In this document: in pieces, positions 49,501-63,171 of the stretch | Position numbering within the stretch: position 1 is the stretch's first letter | Layout: each line of letters starts with the position of its first letter | Origin: Aptenodytes patagonicus | Lineage: Eukaryota > Chordata > Aves > Sphenisciformes > Spheniscidae | Length of the DNA stretch: 64,000 nucleotides | Direction: 5' to 3' | Assembly (NCBI RefSeq): GCF_965638725.1 | Contig: NC_134949.1 | Span: 188,731,706 to 188,795,705 of the forward strand | The notes under the pieces: generated by a model | The model's database searches: none | Told to the model about the DNA's origin: nothing | Seen by the model: the letters and a program-made list of their open reading frames with translations, nothing else | Position numbers and translations under genes: made by a program

Positions 49501-50212
49501 ATCCCAACAAAATAACTGCCTAAATCTAAAGTTTTTTAATAAAGCAGAAAGATGGCCTTTTGTGGAAACTAAATCCACACTAGTAATTTTTTAGATTAAA
49601 ATGAATTAATAAATACGTACCACCACTCAGGAAGAAGGGTAGTCCAAAATACTCAGCCTTCATTTAATTCATTTAGTCAATGAGCAATTATGAACTGTAA
49701 AATTATTCTAGAGATTTTCCTAACAGTACAGAAGCCAAAGAACTAAAGACATCAAATTCTTGTCTGATGCAACTATTTAGGCACATTTTTTCTACAGTAA
49801 TATTGGAACCGGTTAAGTAGATTGTATAATTCTCTTTTAACAGCCTTACTTTTAGTATAGTCAATGAGGACAGGAGCTAGATAAGTGATCCAACCAAGAC
49901 ACTTTTGCACCTACTTAATTATTCAATGGGAAAGACTTCCTGCTTGACACAATACACAAAAAGATCATAGTGTGATGCCAAGGCCGTCCAGGCCAAAGAG
50001 CCATAAAGAAATGGCACCCAATCCTTCAAGTAAGTATTTGCCTGTTGTAAATCAAGACACTGGAACGGGTTCAAAACATCCATAAACAGATAGGCAAAAG
50101 GTTTCTCCAGCTTAAAGAAGCAGCTGTAAGCCTTCACCATCTAGTGGTTTTCAGTGTTGCTCTTTACATTGCTGGAGAGAGGTTTGAACACCTTCAGAAA
50201 ACTCACAGGAGT

Positions 50213-50264
50213 TTACTTCTTTACTTTACTTTACTTTTTTACTTTTACTTTATTTCTTTACTTA
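50213..50264. repeat. CTTTA pentanucleotide microsatellite
   Basis: Repeats of TTTAC/CTTTA, perfect at first and then irregular, in the large TDRD3 intron. Confidence 0.85.
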
Positions 50265-51669
50265 CCTGGAACAGGGGACAGGTATAAGAAAGCCCTGAAT
50301 TATAGTTTGATTTATAGAATTTATAGTTTGATTTAAGATCAAAGAGCTCTGTGAGGTACAAGACACAACATTACCAAATGAGCTCTCAAATGTCTGCCAG
50401 CATGAATTAACTGTAAGTCAAGACCCTTTGCTATTTTCTTTCCTCAACTAGAATTCCTTACTAGAGGAATGAGTTGAGGAAAGCTGCAAAGTGCATTTTC
50501 ACTCTCCACAGAAAACAACAGACTATAGAAGAACTAGGATTATACATACCTTAATCATAATTTTTGCCTTCTTACCTCTTTAGGCAGAAATACAGTGCAA
50601 GACACAGGAAGAGGAAATAGCTAAACTACAGACTTCACTTCATAATTAGTATTTTTAAGTGAATTACTGTAAGCAAAAAGTTTGTATGAATTTTAGCTTG
50701 TTTTGAAAGCAATCAGAATAAGGCCATAACATATACAGGTGGGAAAACTACAAGCCTTATTTCCTTCATAGAATAATAGAAAACAAAAAAAGAAGGGTAA
50801 TCGTAGTGTAAATGGTGGAACAAGGCCTATCACGTGACTAAGGAAATGCAGAATGGAAAATGGAAAGCAAGGACTTAGCTTTGGGGAAAAATGTCACAAG
50901 ATAAGCACTTAGGCTACGCATTTTCATAATTTATTAAGGAAAGAAAACCCTGCAAGTTAGAGAATAAAATTAAGACTTAAAGTTTAAAGTATTATCTTGA
51001 CTTTATTTATTTTTCTTTTCCACAGAACAAACTATTAAGTAAGTCAGGAAGGCCTTTAACGTTCCATGCTTTTCAGTTGTTAGTATAATCTTACATATTT
51101 TACAAGAAAAAGCAAGCAGGTTTTATTTCTACAATGGCTTTTCAGTGAATTTTTTCATTGGGATTATAGTATTTCCATTATGTGACCCCTGCTACATTGA
51201 GGGAAATAGAAGGATACAGTGTTGTAGTGTTACATACAAGATACTTAGAAGAACTCTAAACAGCGGAATCCAAATGTAGTATTACTATTAAAAATATTTA
51301 TGAATTGCATACCTCAGACATATTTTTCAAGTACTAAGAAAAAAAACAACAACCCAGTTTTAGTGTTCTTACATATGTTTATATGGGTATTGTATGTGAT
51401 TATTGAAAAAAAATTCCCCACTAGCTTTTTTATTTACCTTATGTAAAACACAGCTTTATCTTCTATACTTCTAGCCATCAGAAAGATAAATAGCAGCACG
51501 TTAGGTGTCAGAGGGACTGAAAACTTACAAGGACTCAGGGCAAACTGGGTGATGGACGATATACAATGAATTATCAAGGAGTCTTAAGATCAACTAGTAA
51601 CAATTTTTCCATTAAAGTGGAAAGCACAATGTATCCTAAGAATATCAGGCAGATTTGATCTACAGTCAA

Positions 51670-51750
51670 GGGGGGGAAAAAAAAAAAAAACAAAAAAACC
51701 CCACCCCACACCAAAATACCACCAAACAAAAACCACCAAAACCACAAAAC
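51670..51750. repeat. G/A/C-biased low-complexity tract
   Basis: A run of G passes into a long A run and then CCACCCC/CCAAAAC-type sequence on the plus strand. Low complexity only. Confidence 0.65.
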
Positions 51751-52020
51751 TTGTACTAATGCAGTTCAGTTCAGTATTAGAGAGTCAGCAGGAATAGAGC
51801 GCAGATTGTTAACCAGCAGGGGGTGAAAACAAAAGTATATTAAACCTACTAATAATGTAGAGTATTTAATTAATTTACTATTTTTGATAGTTATAAAGGT
51901 TGCCAAAAGTAGGCAAGAAGCTCAGGTGCTTAAACAATAGGTCATGTCATCAAAATAAGGTCACTGTGATATTTTGGCTGTTTTTTCAAGTGACTATTTG
52001 AGCTACTTTTTGCTTTTCTT

Positions 52021-52041
52021 CCCCCTCCCCCCCCCCCCCCC
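52021..52041. repeat. Poly-C tract
   Basis: Nearly pure C run of about 20 bases with one T, in the TDRD3 intron. Confidence 0.85.
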
Positions 52042-54438
52042 AGTGGTATACTTTCACCAGTTTATATTTGTTGGGAAAAAATTTAAATTCAACACGAGTA
52101 CCAGAAAGTGTGCTGGAGAAAACAGTAAAGAATAATCAATTCTAACACATAGACTAAATTTATGCCTTTAAGTCAACGCACTAAATCTTTTCTTAATATC
52201 GACAACTCTTTCAAAAAGGAGTCTGAAAAACTGGCAATATTAGGACATCAGAACTCATATACACTATATTTCTACATTAGCAACAATTCTTCAGTACAGA
52301 CAGCTAAGAAAGACTTAGCTATATGGAAGTTACCCGGAAGGACTGAAATAAAACTCAGCATAACACTTCCAATAAAACAAGTTAACTGTTGCTGATAACA
52401 TTGATCAGTGAAAGAAAAGTAATTATTGAAGTCAGTTTAAAATCTGTTTTGTTCTCTTGTAAAGAGGAAATATCACAAAGTTACTTAAATCTTATGACAA
52501 AGAATTAAGTATTAAGCAGCATGAGAACTTCATTTTGCATTTGTGTGTGCTATCTAGATTTATATACCAATATGAACACCGAGACAAAGAAAAGTGACCA
52601 ACAGTGTTCAGCTTAAAAGACACCTGAGTATCAGAACATGACCCCAATGGGCGATTAAGAACTGCAATGCATAATGAGGACTAGAGTTTGCATCCAAACA
52701 CGACAAAGCAAGGGGCTAATCAACTTTCTCCTGCAAAAATCCTATAGCTGCAAGGACCTTTTAGCAACAAAAACAGTAAAACCTCGGGAAGAAACCGTAA
52801 ATTTTTTTTTTACTGTGAAGATGTTGGTTGGCATTTATCTTCTACAACTATAATGAACTAAATTTAGTTGTTTAAATTTATGCTATTCACCTAGGCTCCC
52901 TTGAGAGAAAAAAGAACCTTGAGAAAAGTATCTTTCATTTCTGAATGGACTGAAAGGTCCTTGGAAAAATCCTTATTTCTCCCCAGTAACAACTGAGGAA
53001 GCCTCAATGACTAGATCAGGATGTAGCATGGACTATGCTACTCCAGCGGCAGAATCCCCTCTCCATATATTGTCCCACCATCTTGTGCCAGCTTTAACAA
53101 ACTAACTCTGAAATAAAACAAATGAAACTGGGGGGGAAAGGGTGGTACATCTCATTCAACTCATCCAGTGGCTACATGACTGACAATCCAACACAGGAGG
53201 AGAGGGAACAGGAGGAACATGTGGTCAGAGATAGGCAGAAAAGGCAGGAAGGACCACTGCTTCAGGTTGGCACCTCACTACTAGATCAACTTAGTCTTAA
53301 CACCAGCTCAAGTTCTGTGAGAGCTAATTTTCAGAGGGTTAAAGTAAAATAAAAGCCACTCCTCAAGACTGTAGTCAAAAAAGTGTGAAGAAAAGGCTGA
53401 TTATTAACCCAGAAAAAGGGTCAAAATAAGTACAATCATACAGTAAGAAACTAGCACCTTCCAGCTCAGCTATTGGGATAAAAAGAAGCAGGGGGGGCAG
53501 GGAGAGAAGGTAAAATTTTCATAGAAACAGCAATGCATCAGCTGGGAAGAGTTTTAGATATCTTTTTAAGTATAAAAAGGCCATCTCAGAGGCCGTAAGG
53601 GCATCTAAGAGCTACAGCAAGCCCACAAGTTAAAAGACCACAGGCAGGAAACAGTAGTTGACTGTTCAACCTCTGCAGCAGTAGCAATATGGCTATATGA
53701 CCCAGAGGTAAGAAATGAAAATAAACACAGTCAACTAATCATTAAGGAATCAATATACAAATATGAATACTTTTTGTGCAGCTTTTTATAGTAAGAGTAA
53801 ACAGCAAAGAATTGTGCACTCCTGATATTTTTTTTAAAAAATCAAAATGTACCTCTATTTCCATGACGTTCACAAATAAAGCCTTTTGAAATTTCCAACT
53901 TCCATAAAGCTAATACATTCTAAATCTCATAAACCAGATTTCGAGGCATACACCTCCACCACAACATTTGGCAAAGAAGAAATCATTGAAACAAGAATAA
54001 AATCATGATACAAAATAAAGTGATACAGATGTCTATATTTAGCCATACATACACATGTAGTAAAAACCTTCAGAATATATATATATTAAAAGACTGTTTC
54101 CTAACCTTTACAGAACAACATACAATGTACATGAAATAAAACAGAAAACCGTGTTTAATAGAGTAAGCGTTTTAGAGAGAAAATATGCATAAAACTGTTT
54201 GGCTGACAGGTCAATTATTCATTTTCAAACAATACAATTGAAATTTATTGTACAAGAAGAATACCACATGATAATACACTTTTATAGTTGTCTATATGAA
54301 ACTTCATAAGTTGAGATTTTGTTCGTGTATTCACTTAACTATTTTTCTACACATGCAATTAACACTCTTTGCATGAGTAGGCATTAGTTTCTGAAGGGTT
54401 ACATATTTTGTACAGACTATGTAGTTTATATTTTTTTA

Positions 54439-54618
<180 letters not shown>

Positions 54619-54658
54619 CTACCTGAAATACCACAAACAGCTTAACAACTATCTTCTC

Positions 54659-54693
54659 ATATATATATGTGTGTGTGTGTGTATATATACACA
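54659..54693. repeat. TA/TG dinucleotide microsatellite
   Basis: TATATATATGTGTGTGTG followed by TATATATACACA, about 75 bp upstream (transcript sense) of the Tudor exon acceptor. Confidence 0.9.
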
Positions 54694-56495
54694 TTTAGTC
54701 TTAGTCAGTATTATATTTTGAATAAGATTTCTACCAGATATTAAACCAGATGTATTAAACTTCCACATGATAGACTTCAAGGACACGGTAGAATGTATTT
54801 AGAATACTCGTTGAGAAAATGTGTAGCTTATGAAATCACACTGAACATTTAAAAGACTTGTTTCCATTTCTCTGAAAGCAGAACAAATTCATTGCTAACA
54901 CAAATGCTATTTTATACAGAGAAGTGTTACTGTAAGACTTTTTCTTAAAATACATGTATCGGTAAGTGCCTATCAGCCATATGCACTGTACATACTGATA
55001 TATACCTATTTTAACACAAAATAAAATATGATAAAACACAAAACTTGATTTTTTGACATTTATGCAAACACAGATCAGCTTTCTTGAAGATATTCAATCA
55101 CTTTTATCTCATTGAACACAAAGAAATCGCTGCCTCCTAACAGCTCAGTACTGTATTTTATCATCACATTTCAACATTGTCCTAGATGTGAGCAGCAGCA
55201 TTCATTATAACTACCAAAAACCCAATAACCCTCAAAAAAACCCACTTCTAATGTGATGAATACTTTTAAGGTAACAGTCTGGGATTACCTCGTATCTACT
55301 TATTTTGCAAGTTTCACACTTTCCAGAATTTCAAAAACTCATCTCACAGTAATGCAAATATGCTTCTCAAAATAGGAAACAATTCCGTAATATGCCATTA
55401 TATTTCACACTAATCCATCCACCCAAGCTACATATTCCTGTTTCAGAGAGTCAACTCACTATATGTTGCCACTACCAAAAATTTTGCATGCCTTATCATC
55501 CGTTTTAGTCATACAAACAAAAGAGAGAAAAATAAAGTCATGCTGCTGAGCTAACACTATCTACTTTCTGTAAAAAAAGACAAAAAAGGAAAAAACCTTA
55601 AATAAGTAACATTAAAACAAAAAAAGACAGAAAGTGGTGGGAATAAAACTTATTCAAAGAACAATAATGTTTAAGGTAGTTCTCAGGTTATAAGGGTCAA
55701 AAACTGAAGAAACTACCCAAGAAGAGTGACAGAGAACTCCTGAACAGATAATAACAAAGCAAAGCAAATAGGCTAAAACTTTTTTCAGAAAGGAGGAGAA
55801 GACGAAAGGAAAGTGTCTTGCCGGAAAAGAAATCTTATTAATAGGAAAAAACAGCTGAAGATGAAGCATTTAGACTTTTAAAAATCAGTAAAACAAACTA
55901 TCATGCAGCATAACTCGCTTGTTCCACAAATTCTTCAGCTAATAGTCTACTAATGATAATAAAAAATAAGCCTTTTGCTGTTTCCTTTCTGCGATGACTG
56001 AAATAAAAGAGAGAGTTTTTTAAACCGCCCCATTCCTGCAGACTCTGGTCTTCCCTTGCGCTAGTAAAGGTTGCACGCTGACTTATTCTAGAAAAAGGCA
56101 TTACACATCTACCATTACTGTTCTAGATAGCACAGCATCCCGTTTCTTGTTCCTTGGAAAAGAATATGGGCACTTATTCATATTCATCCCTTCACATTTT
56201 TGGCACTTAAGTCAAATGCTTCAGTTAGGAGCTTAGTCATCCTAAGCTCCACCTCAGTGAGAGAAACAATCACCTTCAAGATGACAATTTAAGCGCTTAA
56301 AGTTTCATGCAATGAATACAAGCGACATATCTCATAAACAAAGAAAAAAAAGAACAAGAAGCTAGTCAACAAGCACACTACACACCTATGAGCAAAGCCC
56401 CGTGTCTCTGTGCTAGCATGTTAAAATCTCCCAAATGTACGTAAGAAAACATTAAAGGTACAATTTAAGGTGGTACTTATTTGGCAAAGGCATAC

Positions 56496-57334
56496 CTTGT
56501 TGTCTTCCCAATAAAGAGCAAAACATTCATCCCCTGGTCTCCAACTTTTTCCATACTCCATGTGAATCGATGGTTCTAATATTTTCTCGGGTTTGATGGG
56601 CCCAGATCTCCTTTTGGGACCGGTGTTGTAATACAACATTTTATCATCAAAAGATGGGATCATAGTGGGTCCTGATGATTTGATAGGTCCTACTCGTCTT
56701 CCTTTCTGATGATGCTCAGTATCTCCATTTGGTACAGCATTAAAATTATCAGTTCTACCAGGATTTTGGTAGTCGTTACTAACACCAAAATGTTGCTCAC
56801 TTTTTACCATAAAGGCTTCACTACTTATTGTCCGTGCCTTCCTATCACAAAAATTTTCAGAATTGTGTATTTGGTTTTCCCTTTTCCCACGTTTCTGGTT
56901 ATTGTTGTCTGTAGTATCTTGAGTAGCAGAGTTCTCCTTGAATTCTGTGAAAGACACCCCTTTTCCTACTCTGTTTTGCATATTGTTATCCCTTTTTTTG
57001 AAAGCAATATCACTCTGGTGAGTGGCTATGGGATAACCCAAATCCTTTGGCCTATCATTTCTAGGATAATGTCTGTCACTTTTATTTTTTTCATCTGTCC
57101 AATGTTCTAAAGAGCTGTGCCTTTCAGGACCTCTGTTTCTTGGTAACCCACCACTTTCCAAAGCCTGCCTTGAATTTTGAATATCCCTTTGAAAACGAGG
57201 GGGTTTCTCATTCCTTGGTTGTCTCATGTCATTGCGAGAAATGTGTCTTGAATGATTCTCTTTGATGCCATTCTGTTCTGTATTCATAACTTTGTGCTGT
57301 ACTTGATGTGGTGGCTGAAATTGCAATTTTGGTT
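56496..57334 (-). CDS. TDRD3: TDRD3 large exon: disordered linker and start of Tudor domain
   Basis: An 839-nt exon. The acceptor TTTTTTTCTTTGTAG is at its right end; the first two bases complete a codon begun in the upstream exon (phase 1 junction). It encodes about 279 residues: a polar, Arg/Asn/Gly-rich linker ([42 protein letters not shown]), then [13 protein letters not shown] and [18 protein letters not shown]. It finishes with [13 protein letters not shown], the first strands of Tudor including a cage tyrosine. The donor GTATGCC follows the AAG at 56496. The apparent frame running on to 56421 and starting at 57368 is intron sequence at both ends. This is the typical large exon between UBA and Tudor. 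Confidence 0.96.
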
Positions 57335-58179
57335 CTACAAAGAAAAAAATTATTTCCATTATTAACATATTTCACACAAACGTATTTTAGAAATAGTGTT
57401 TCAGACACTAACTTATAAAGCAACAGAATTATTTAGAAAAGTATGCAGTATTTACCTTTGTGATACAGAAATGGAATGATACACAGAAAATTTAGCAGAG
57501 ACATTTGAACTGTAATTCCTAGTTTTTGGAAAACATACACTACTCTGGGCTGTACTTAGAACCAAACCACCTACCAGTATGAGAAAAGCCGGGCATAAAT
57601 TTCCAGGAGGTTACTTATTTCTCCCTATGGACATCAATAACTCACTTGAATAACAGCCATTTAAGACAGAAAAATAGAATTCTAACATGGAGAAAGGAAG
57701 AGAGAGGAAAATGAGGAGAAAAAAGGAATACTTTTAATCTGAATTGAAACTTTCTGTAAAAATAACTTGTTAACAGCTATTCAGCAGAAAACACAAAGGC
57801 AAGAAATGGAAGTCATAAAATGAACACAGCTGACAAACCATAGATACTGGGAATAGTAACAAAGCCCAGAACTCTGGAGAACCTGATCAATGAGCCATAA
57901 CAGGAACCGCTCAAGCATTACCTTCAAAAGATTCAACCAGAACTCTAACTGATGGGAAGAAAAACAAGATTATCATTGATCTCATGAGAAAGAGCAAACT
58001 TGCTATGGCATACTGGGGAGGAGGGGAATTGTGGGCATCTGTGAAACTTTTTATGGAATTACTTTTTTTTTTTAGGCAAACATGGAATTTTTAATAGGAT
58101 GTTTAGGTGAAGAGGCAAAGGAGGGGAAAGATCAAGATGAATCCAGGACGAATAAGCATGAGAAAAATAAAGAAGGAAT

Positions 58180-58870
58180 GAGATTAAACAGGACAGTTGC
58201 AAGTAAGCAGGCTCCTGGTCAATACACTTGCCAGGCCAACTCCTGCACGTGATCACTGTAGCCTGTCTCATCTCCTCATTAAATTCTGTTTCTAAAAACC
58301 TTCTGTGTGATTAAGTTCTCTATCGTGTGTGTGAGGGGACATGTTTTTAAACCTGCTGGCAAACTTGAGGCAGGATAAGCTGGTAAGTGGGACGAGAAAG
58401 ACCTGGTAGCTGAATACCAGAGAGACCACGGATCTGAAGGCCATCTACCAGAGAGACCACAGGTCTGGGCTCAGATACCGGACAGACCTACGTAAGTACA
58501 CTCATGTAACCCTCCTGCAAACTTCAGGTTGTATTAGTCAGCAAGTTGGACAAGAGGTGTCTAAGGTGGGTACAAGAGATCAAGGGTCTAGGGGCCAGGA
58601 GAGGCTGATGTGAGTGTGTGCATGTGGCTGGGTGGGTATTAGATCTGCTAGCAGACTTTGAACCTGATTGAAAAGGAAAGCATAAACCCATTAGAGTGAT
58701 TCATGTTTATATGAGCAATTTTGTGTCATGTGGGTGCCTACAAAGTTGTCATTCTCTTGCCTGTGTCCATCCACAGCAGTTGGTCATGTATGTACTATGT
58801 GCATGAGTCTGGTGTGCGTGGACGGGCCTGGTTGGGACTACGCACTCAGCTCTCTGTTGCCTGGCCCTGA
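58180..58870. repeat. Possible LTR-like relic with short tandem repeats
   Basis: GC-richer than the surrounding intron. It contains ATTAAATTCTGTTTCT near 58276, resembling a poly(A)-signal region of an LTR, and about 2.7 imperfect copies of a 31-bp unit (ACCAGAGAGACCAC and variants) from about 58415 to 58495. No matching second copy, clear TG...CA ends or target duplication were found, so it may also be another old interspersed repeat. Confidence 0.3.
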
Positions 58871-61368
58871 GTACACTTCTATGGGAAGGAAAAACTAAGA
58901 ACTTCAGTTTACATGTTACCACTAGAAACAATGAATGCTGATACCCGACAACAGATGTATCAATTTTCATAATTATTTCCTACATGGTAAGAGTTAAAAT
59001 TAAAATGTAAATTTTAGGTTGTTTTTTTTTTAAAAAAAAAAAAACTTCGAAGCATCACATTATTATTAATAGTTCACAGAATTTTTATCAATTTAATTGA
59101 CTAAATTGGCTAGTAAGAATCTAATTTTATTTTTACATAGACTTGATTTACCCTAACTTTTAGAAGTCAAAAAGGTTTGACTAAAATGACTTAGTGGTTT
59201 TTTTAAAGTGACATAACCATACATGACACTTAGCATGATCATAATCTTGATAAAATACATCTTACTGCAAAATTTATGACTTTGAAACCAATAATGTTTT
59301 AATGCATGCATATGTAAATATATATTACTCAGAAAGAACCAAGAGTTTCATAAATATTCATTTTCTTTTTAAAAATGAAAAGATGACTTTTTAAATCTTG
59401 TAACATTTAAAATTTTTATTTTTTTAGATGAAATCCTTCAAGTTTAAAAGTGCTTCTATCTCTCCTTTACAAATGGAACATGAAAATACTGTTTTTCTTC
59501 CTTTTATATCTGCAACTTTTCTGTAAGTATCTTCATTACGCTTTCCCACTTCTGTATAATACACACCAATCTTCTAGATTTCCTATCATCTAGAAAGGTT
59601 TATCTTCCTAATTAATTAACAGTCTTCCTTCATGATATTCTTAATTTATATCTCTTCCCCTCTGGTATTAAAATCCTTGGGCTTCCACTCTTCCTATTCC
59701 CAACCTAAACTCTCATGTCTATTCCTAATGTTAACTACACACAAAATGATTGAACTGTTTGATGACCTCTGAATGTTTGCTGCCTTATATACACCATTAA
59801 AGAAAGATGTGTATAAAATTCTAAAATACTTCCTTATATATCATCTTATTTAATATTTTGTAACATGAAGTTCATTAAACAAAGTCATGTGCACAGGGGA
59901 AAGTTGTTCCAACGGTAAAAGTAGAAATGGGCTAAAGACTAGATTGGGCATGTTTATTTTGCTAGTTGGCAGGATTTTAGGATTGACTTAGAATTTAAAT
60001 GTTTCCTCTCAAGGGCTGTCCTTTGACCTTTTTCTAAATGAAGAAACATTTTCTGAGCTGAGACGGATAGTCACCTCAGACAGCATCTAGTACATACAAG
60101 GACTCTGTACAACTGCAAGATTTATTCCCAAAGCATGCAGAGCAGTTATAACACTTTAGTTAAAGCCCTGAGGAAAAACTGAAATGTATACATATTCTTC
60201 TACAATTGGAAAAAGTTTACTGAAATTTCTATTCAATTTATAATAATAATTGTAATACTTGTAATAAGTAATTTTAGCTATTGTCTAGACACCTTAATGA
60301 AAAAAGCTAATTTTACTAGACACCAAAAATCTGGATATAATAGATCTCCGAGCAACATACTTCTGTCACACAACTGCGGAGATCTTCTCTTTCTACCTTT
60401 CTTCCACCTCTTTGACCTGCTTTCCAATAAAAAGTTACAAGCATTCTCATGTGAGACAATATTTTCTGTCTTTAAAAAGGCAGTATTAATCTTCAAAATC
60501 CAGAAAGAAATAATTCAGAACTCGAATGCTATTCGTCTACTTAACAAGAATTACCTGTAAAATAGGACTTTAAGAAGTTTCATTTAGAGTTATAACCCAC
60601 TGTTCCACAAAGAAGCATGGAGATTTAAAACAGCGTAACTGCTAAGAAAAAATAGCAACACATTTAAACATTGGCATGAATAGCTCCACCCAGAACTAAG
60701 TAGTTAGGAAGAATTCCTATTATCTCCTTTTTTCAAGAAACAGAAATTTTAGCAGTATGTTAACAGAAAAGGCCATCTGTTGCAGATCTATTTAACAACA
60801 AATTTCTAATATATCAATTGCAAAAGCAGGACTATTTGATGATCAAGTAAATTATTTCTACCCAACATAATGTGATCATGATACAAAAGCAACAAGCTGA
60901 CATTAAAGTGTGTTGGAACTTTCAGTTACAGGGGTTTTTTAAAATACTATGGGAAAATTAAAATAATACTAAATGTTAGACAGCATGGAAAGAGACTACA
61001 AAATTTCAAAACAGTGAACAAAAACATCTTTTTTCTAGGTCTATTTACTGTGACATGCAAAAGATGCTCACAAAATACCTGACATTTTTCTACTCTAACC
61101 TTAAGAGATGTAAAATCTAGTAAACTGATGTCTTCTACAAAGATGCAGTTACTGTGCTAAAAGCTTCCCAGGGGACTACATCATACAGAACAGCCTTGAA
61201 TGAGCAGGACATGTTAACCGATTGTTTAACGTTCAAGCACAACCCATTCACAAATGGAAACTGCCAAATAACAGTGAATGTTACTTTGTCAACAGCAGTA
61301 AACAAAAAAAGCCTAGAGATGAGACTATTACAGGTTCTTCACGAATTTGTGCTGTTCAGACTCATCAC

Positions 61369-61530
61369 CAAAAAACTGAAGGGAATCTAAAGCTTCTTTA
61401 ACAGAAAAAGTTAAGCGATGAGGGCTGTTATTCACAGATTGTCTGTTGCAGCTGCTGTTCCTTGCTTCTACTTCTTCTTGCCCCACCTCCAACAAACCAT
61501 TAGCTAATGTTCCCAGAAAAGTAATAGTTC
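61369..61530 (-). CDS. TDRD3: Candidate cassette exon of TDRD3
   Basis: A strong acceptor (TTTGTTTGTTACTGCCCTGTAG) ends just before 61530. The frame is open in the phase the large exon requires (one base carried from upstream). It includes ITFLGTLANGLLEVGQEEVE and RLTFSVKEALDSLQFF. A donor-like GTGATGAG follows 61369, giving 162 nt, a multiple of three, with phase 1 at both ends, so insertion would keep the TDRD3 frame. If that donor is not used the frame reaches TAA at 61330-61328 and would be a terminal exon. Not known to me from human TDRD3; inferred from splice signals and phase only. Confidence 0.33.
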
Positions 61531-63008
61531 CTACAGGGCAGTAACAAACAAATATTAATTTGGCATTTAACAAGAAGATTTGGTACGCTATTCTGTCAAA
61601 CAGCAAGATGCATCAGCCCAGTCATCATCATTGTAACTGGACATTTGGGAACATGGTCTGGAAAAAACCCATTTCAAAATTAATGACAAGGCTTTTGTCA
61701 TCTGCTGGGTAGTTTTAAGATGACAACTAGCGTTTTTCAGTTTGAAACCATCACTCAATTATTTTACTCATTTTAGTTTTTGTATGTGATGACCCAAGAA
61801 GACCATACAGAACCAATCACATTCCCTTGCTTACAAGAAGCCAGAAGGACCTGCTGCCATTGGAAATCCCAGCCAATGCAATTTTAAAAGCACTGCTCCA
61901 TGCACAATGGAATTTAAGTAGTACGGTTTCCTGTAGCTCTCTCCCGTGGATTTTACCATGTTTAATAACGTGGTTAAACTCAAAGACAGCAGCCCTTCCC
62001 ACATCGGTAGCAATGATTTGGGTTTCTTCTTCCAACTTGAATTATATTTTTATGCAACTTTATGAAAACATGTCTTTGAGACAGGTACCGCCAGGGTATG
62101 TTCTATCTCGTATTGGCCAAAAGATTAAAAAATTAGAAGGAAATTAATAATACATTTGCACACACTTCATGTCATGGAATGAAATTCCAGTTACTCAAGA
62201 GCTTTGTCAAGTTACATAAATAACAATATCATTCTTTCTAAAATGTAGTAACACTGAGGAACTGGAACCTGAGTTCATGTTTCTGTTGAAACAAAATAAA
62301 TACAAGCTGAGGAGGATGATTCATAAAGAAGTGGCAAAAAAACCCCAAAACATTTTGCCGTTGTATTCACTACAAACTTGAATTTACAGGATTAAAGGAC
62401 TGAAACAAAAATTGGCAATTTTTTTTATTACTCTTTAAATGTATGAAATTTACTATATTTTTCTCTCATATATTTAAAGAGAAGTTACTGACAAAATAAA
62501 AATACAAAAGTCTCATATGTCACAATGCTAACATAATACAACAAAAATAAGTTTGTTTTTCTTGATATTCACAATTAACACTGACTGAAATTCAATTTTT
62601 AGAAGTAAAGCTGCATAATAGACATGGCTATTTCATAATTTGGATCCTTTACTGTCAACAGGGCACTGTGTTTGTTGAAAACACAGCTACTAAATGGTAA
62701 ATTCCAAATGTTACAAATTCCCTTTAACTCCAAAAGGTCAGACTCTTTCTTCCTCCCAAGTTCCCTCGCTCCCTGATATTCAAATAAAATGTGTGACCAA
62801 GAAATCAAACAAATAATTTTTTCATTATATTCTACTGCACTACCAACTTATTTCAAACCTTTAACTTATTTTGGGAATATACAAATCATAATGGACTAAA
62901 ACAAGACTGTTGAAATCAGACAAGATATACTAGCCCCAAATTGTCCAAAGAATGTTACCATATAAAAACAAAACAAAAAACCCACACACATCACGCATCC
63001 TGGCTTAC

Positions 63009-63171
63009 CTCAAGCATAAACAGTTAAGTAGGAGAAGGACAGAAATTCAAATCTGAAAGCACAGAAATGCCCTGTTCCTTGGGGGATCTCTGGGGCTGGG
63101 TCCCTAAGAGTTTGGGTGTGTGTCCTTCTGCTTGCGATAAATGCTTACTCTCCGATAAAGCCCTATTTCTT
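63009..63171 (-). other. Exon-like block with strong splice sites, possible poison exon
   Basis: Minus-strand acceptor AATCTCCCTCAG before 63171 and donor CTTGAG/GTAAGCC at 63009 bound a 163-nt segment. It is GC-richer than its flanks. In the phase expected from upstream TDRD3 exons it meets a stop (CCAAACTCTTAG) after about 20 codons. The length is not a multiple of three. If spliced in it would truncate the product. Could equally be chance. Confidence 0.22.

Noticed and set aside
56709..57110. 133-codon plus-strand frame with hydrophobic text
   Set aside because: Antisense of the large TDRD3 exon, whose minus-strand reading has clear family identity and splice sites.
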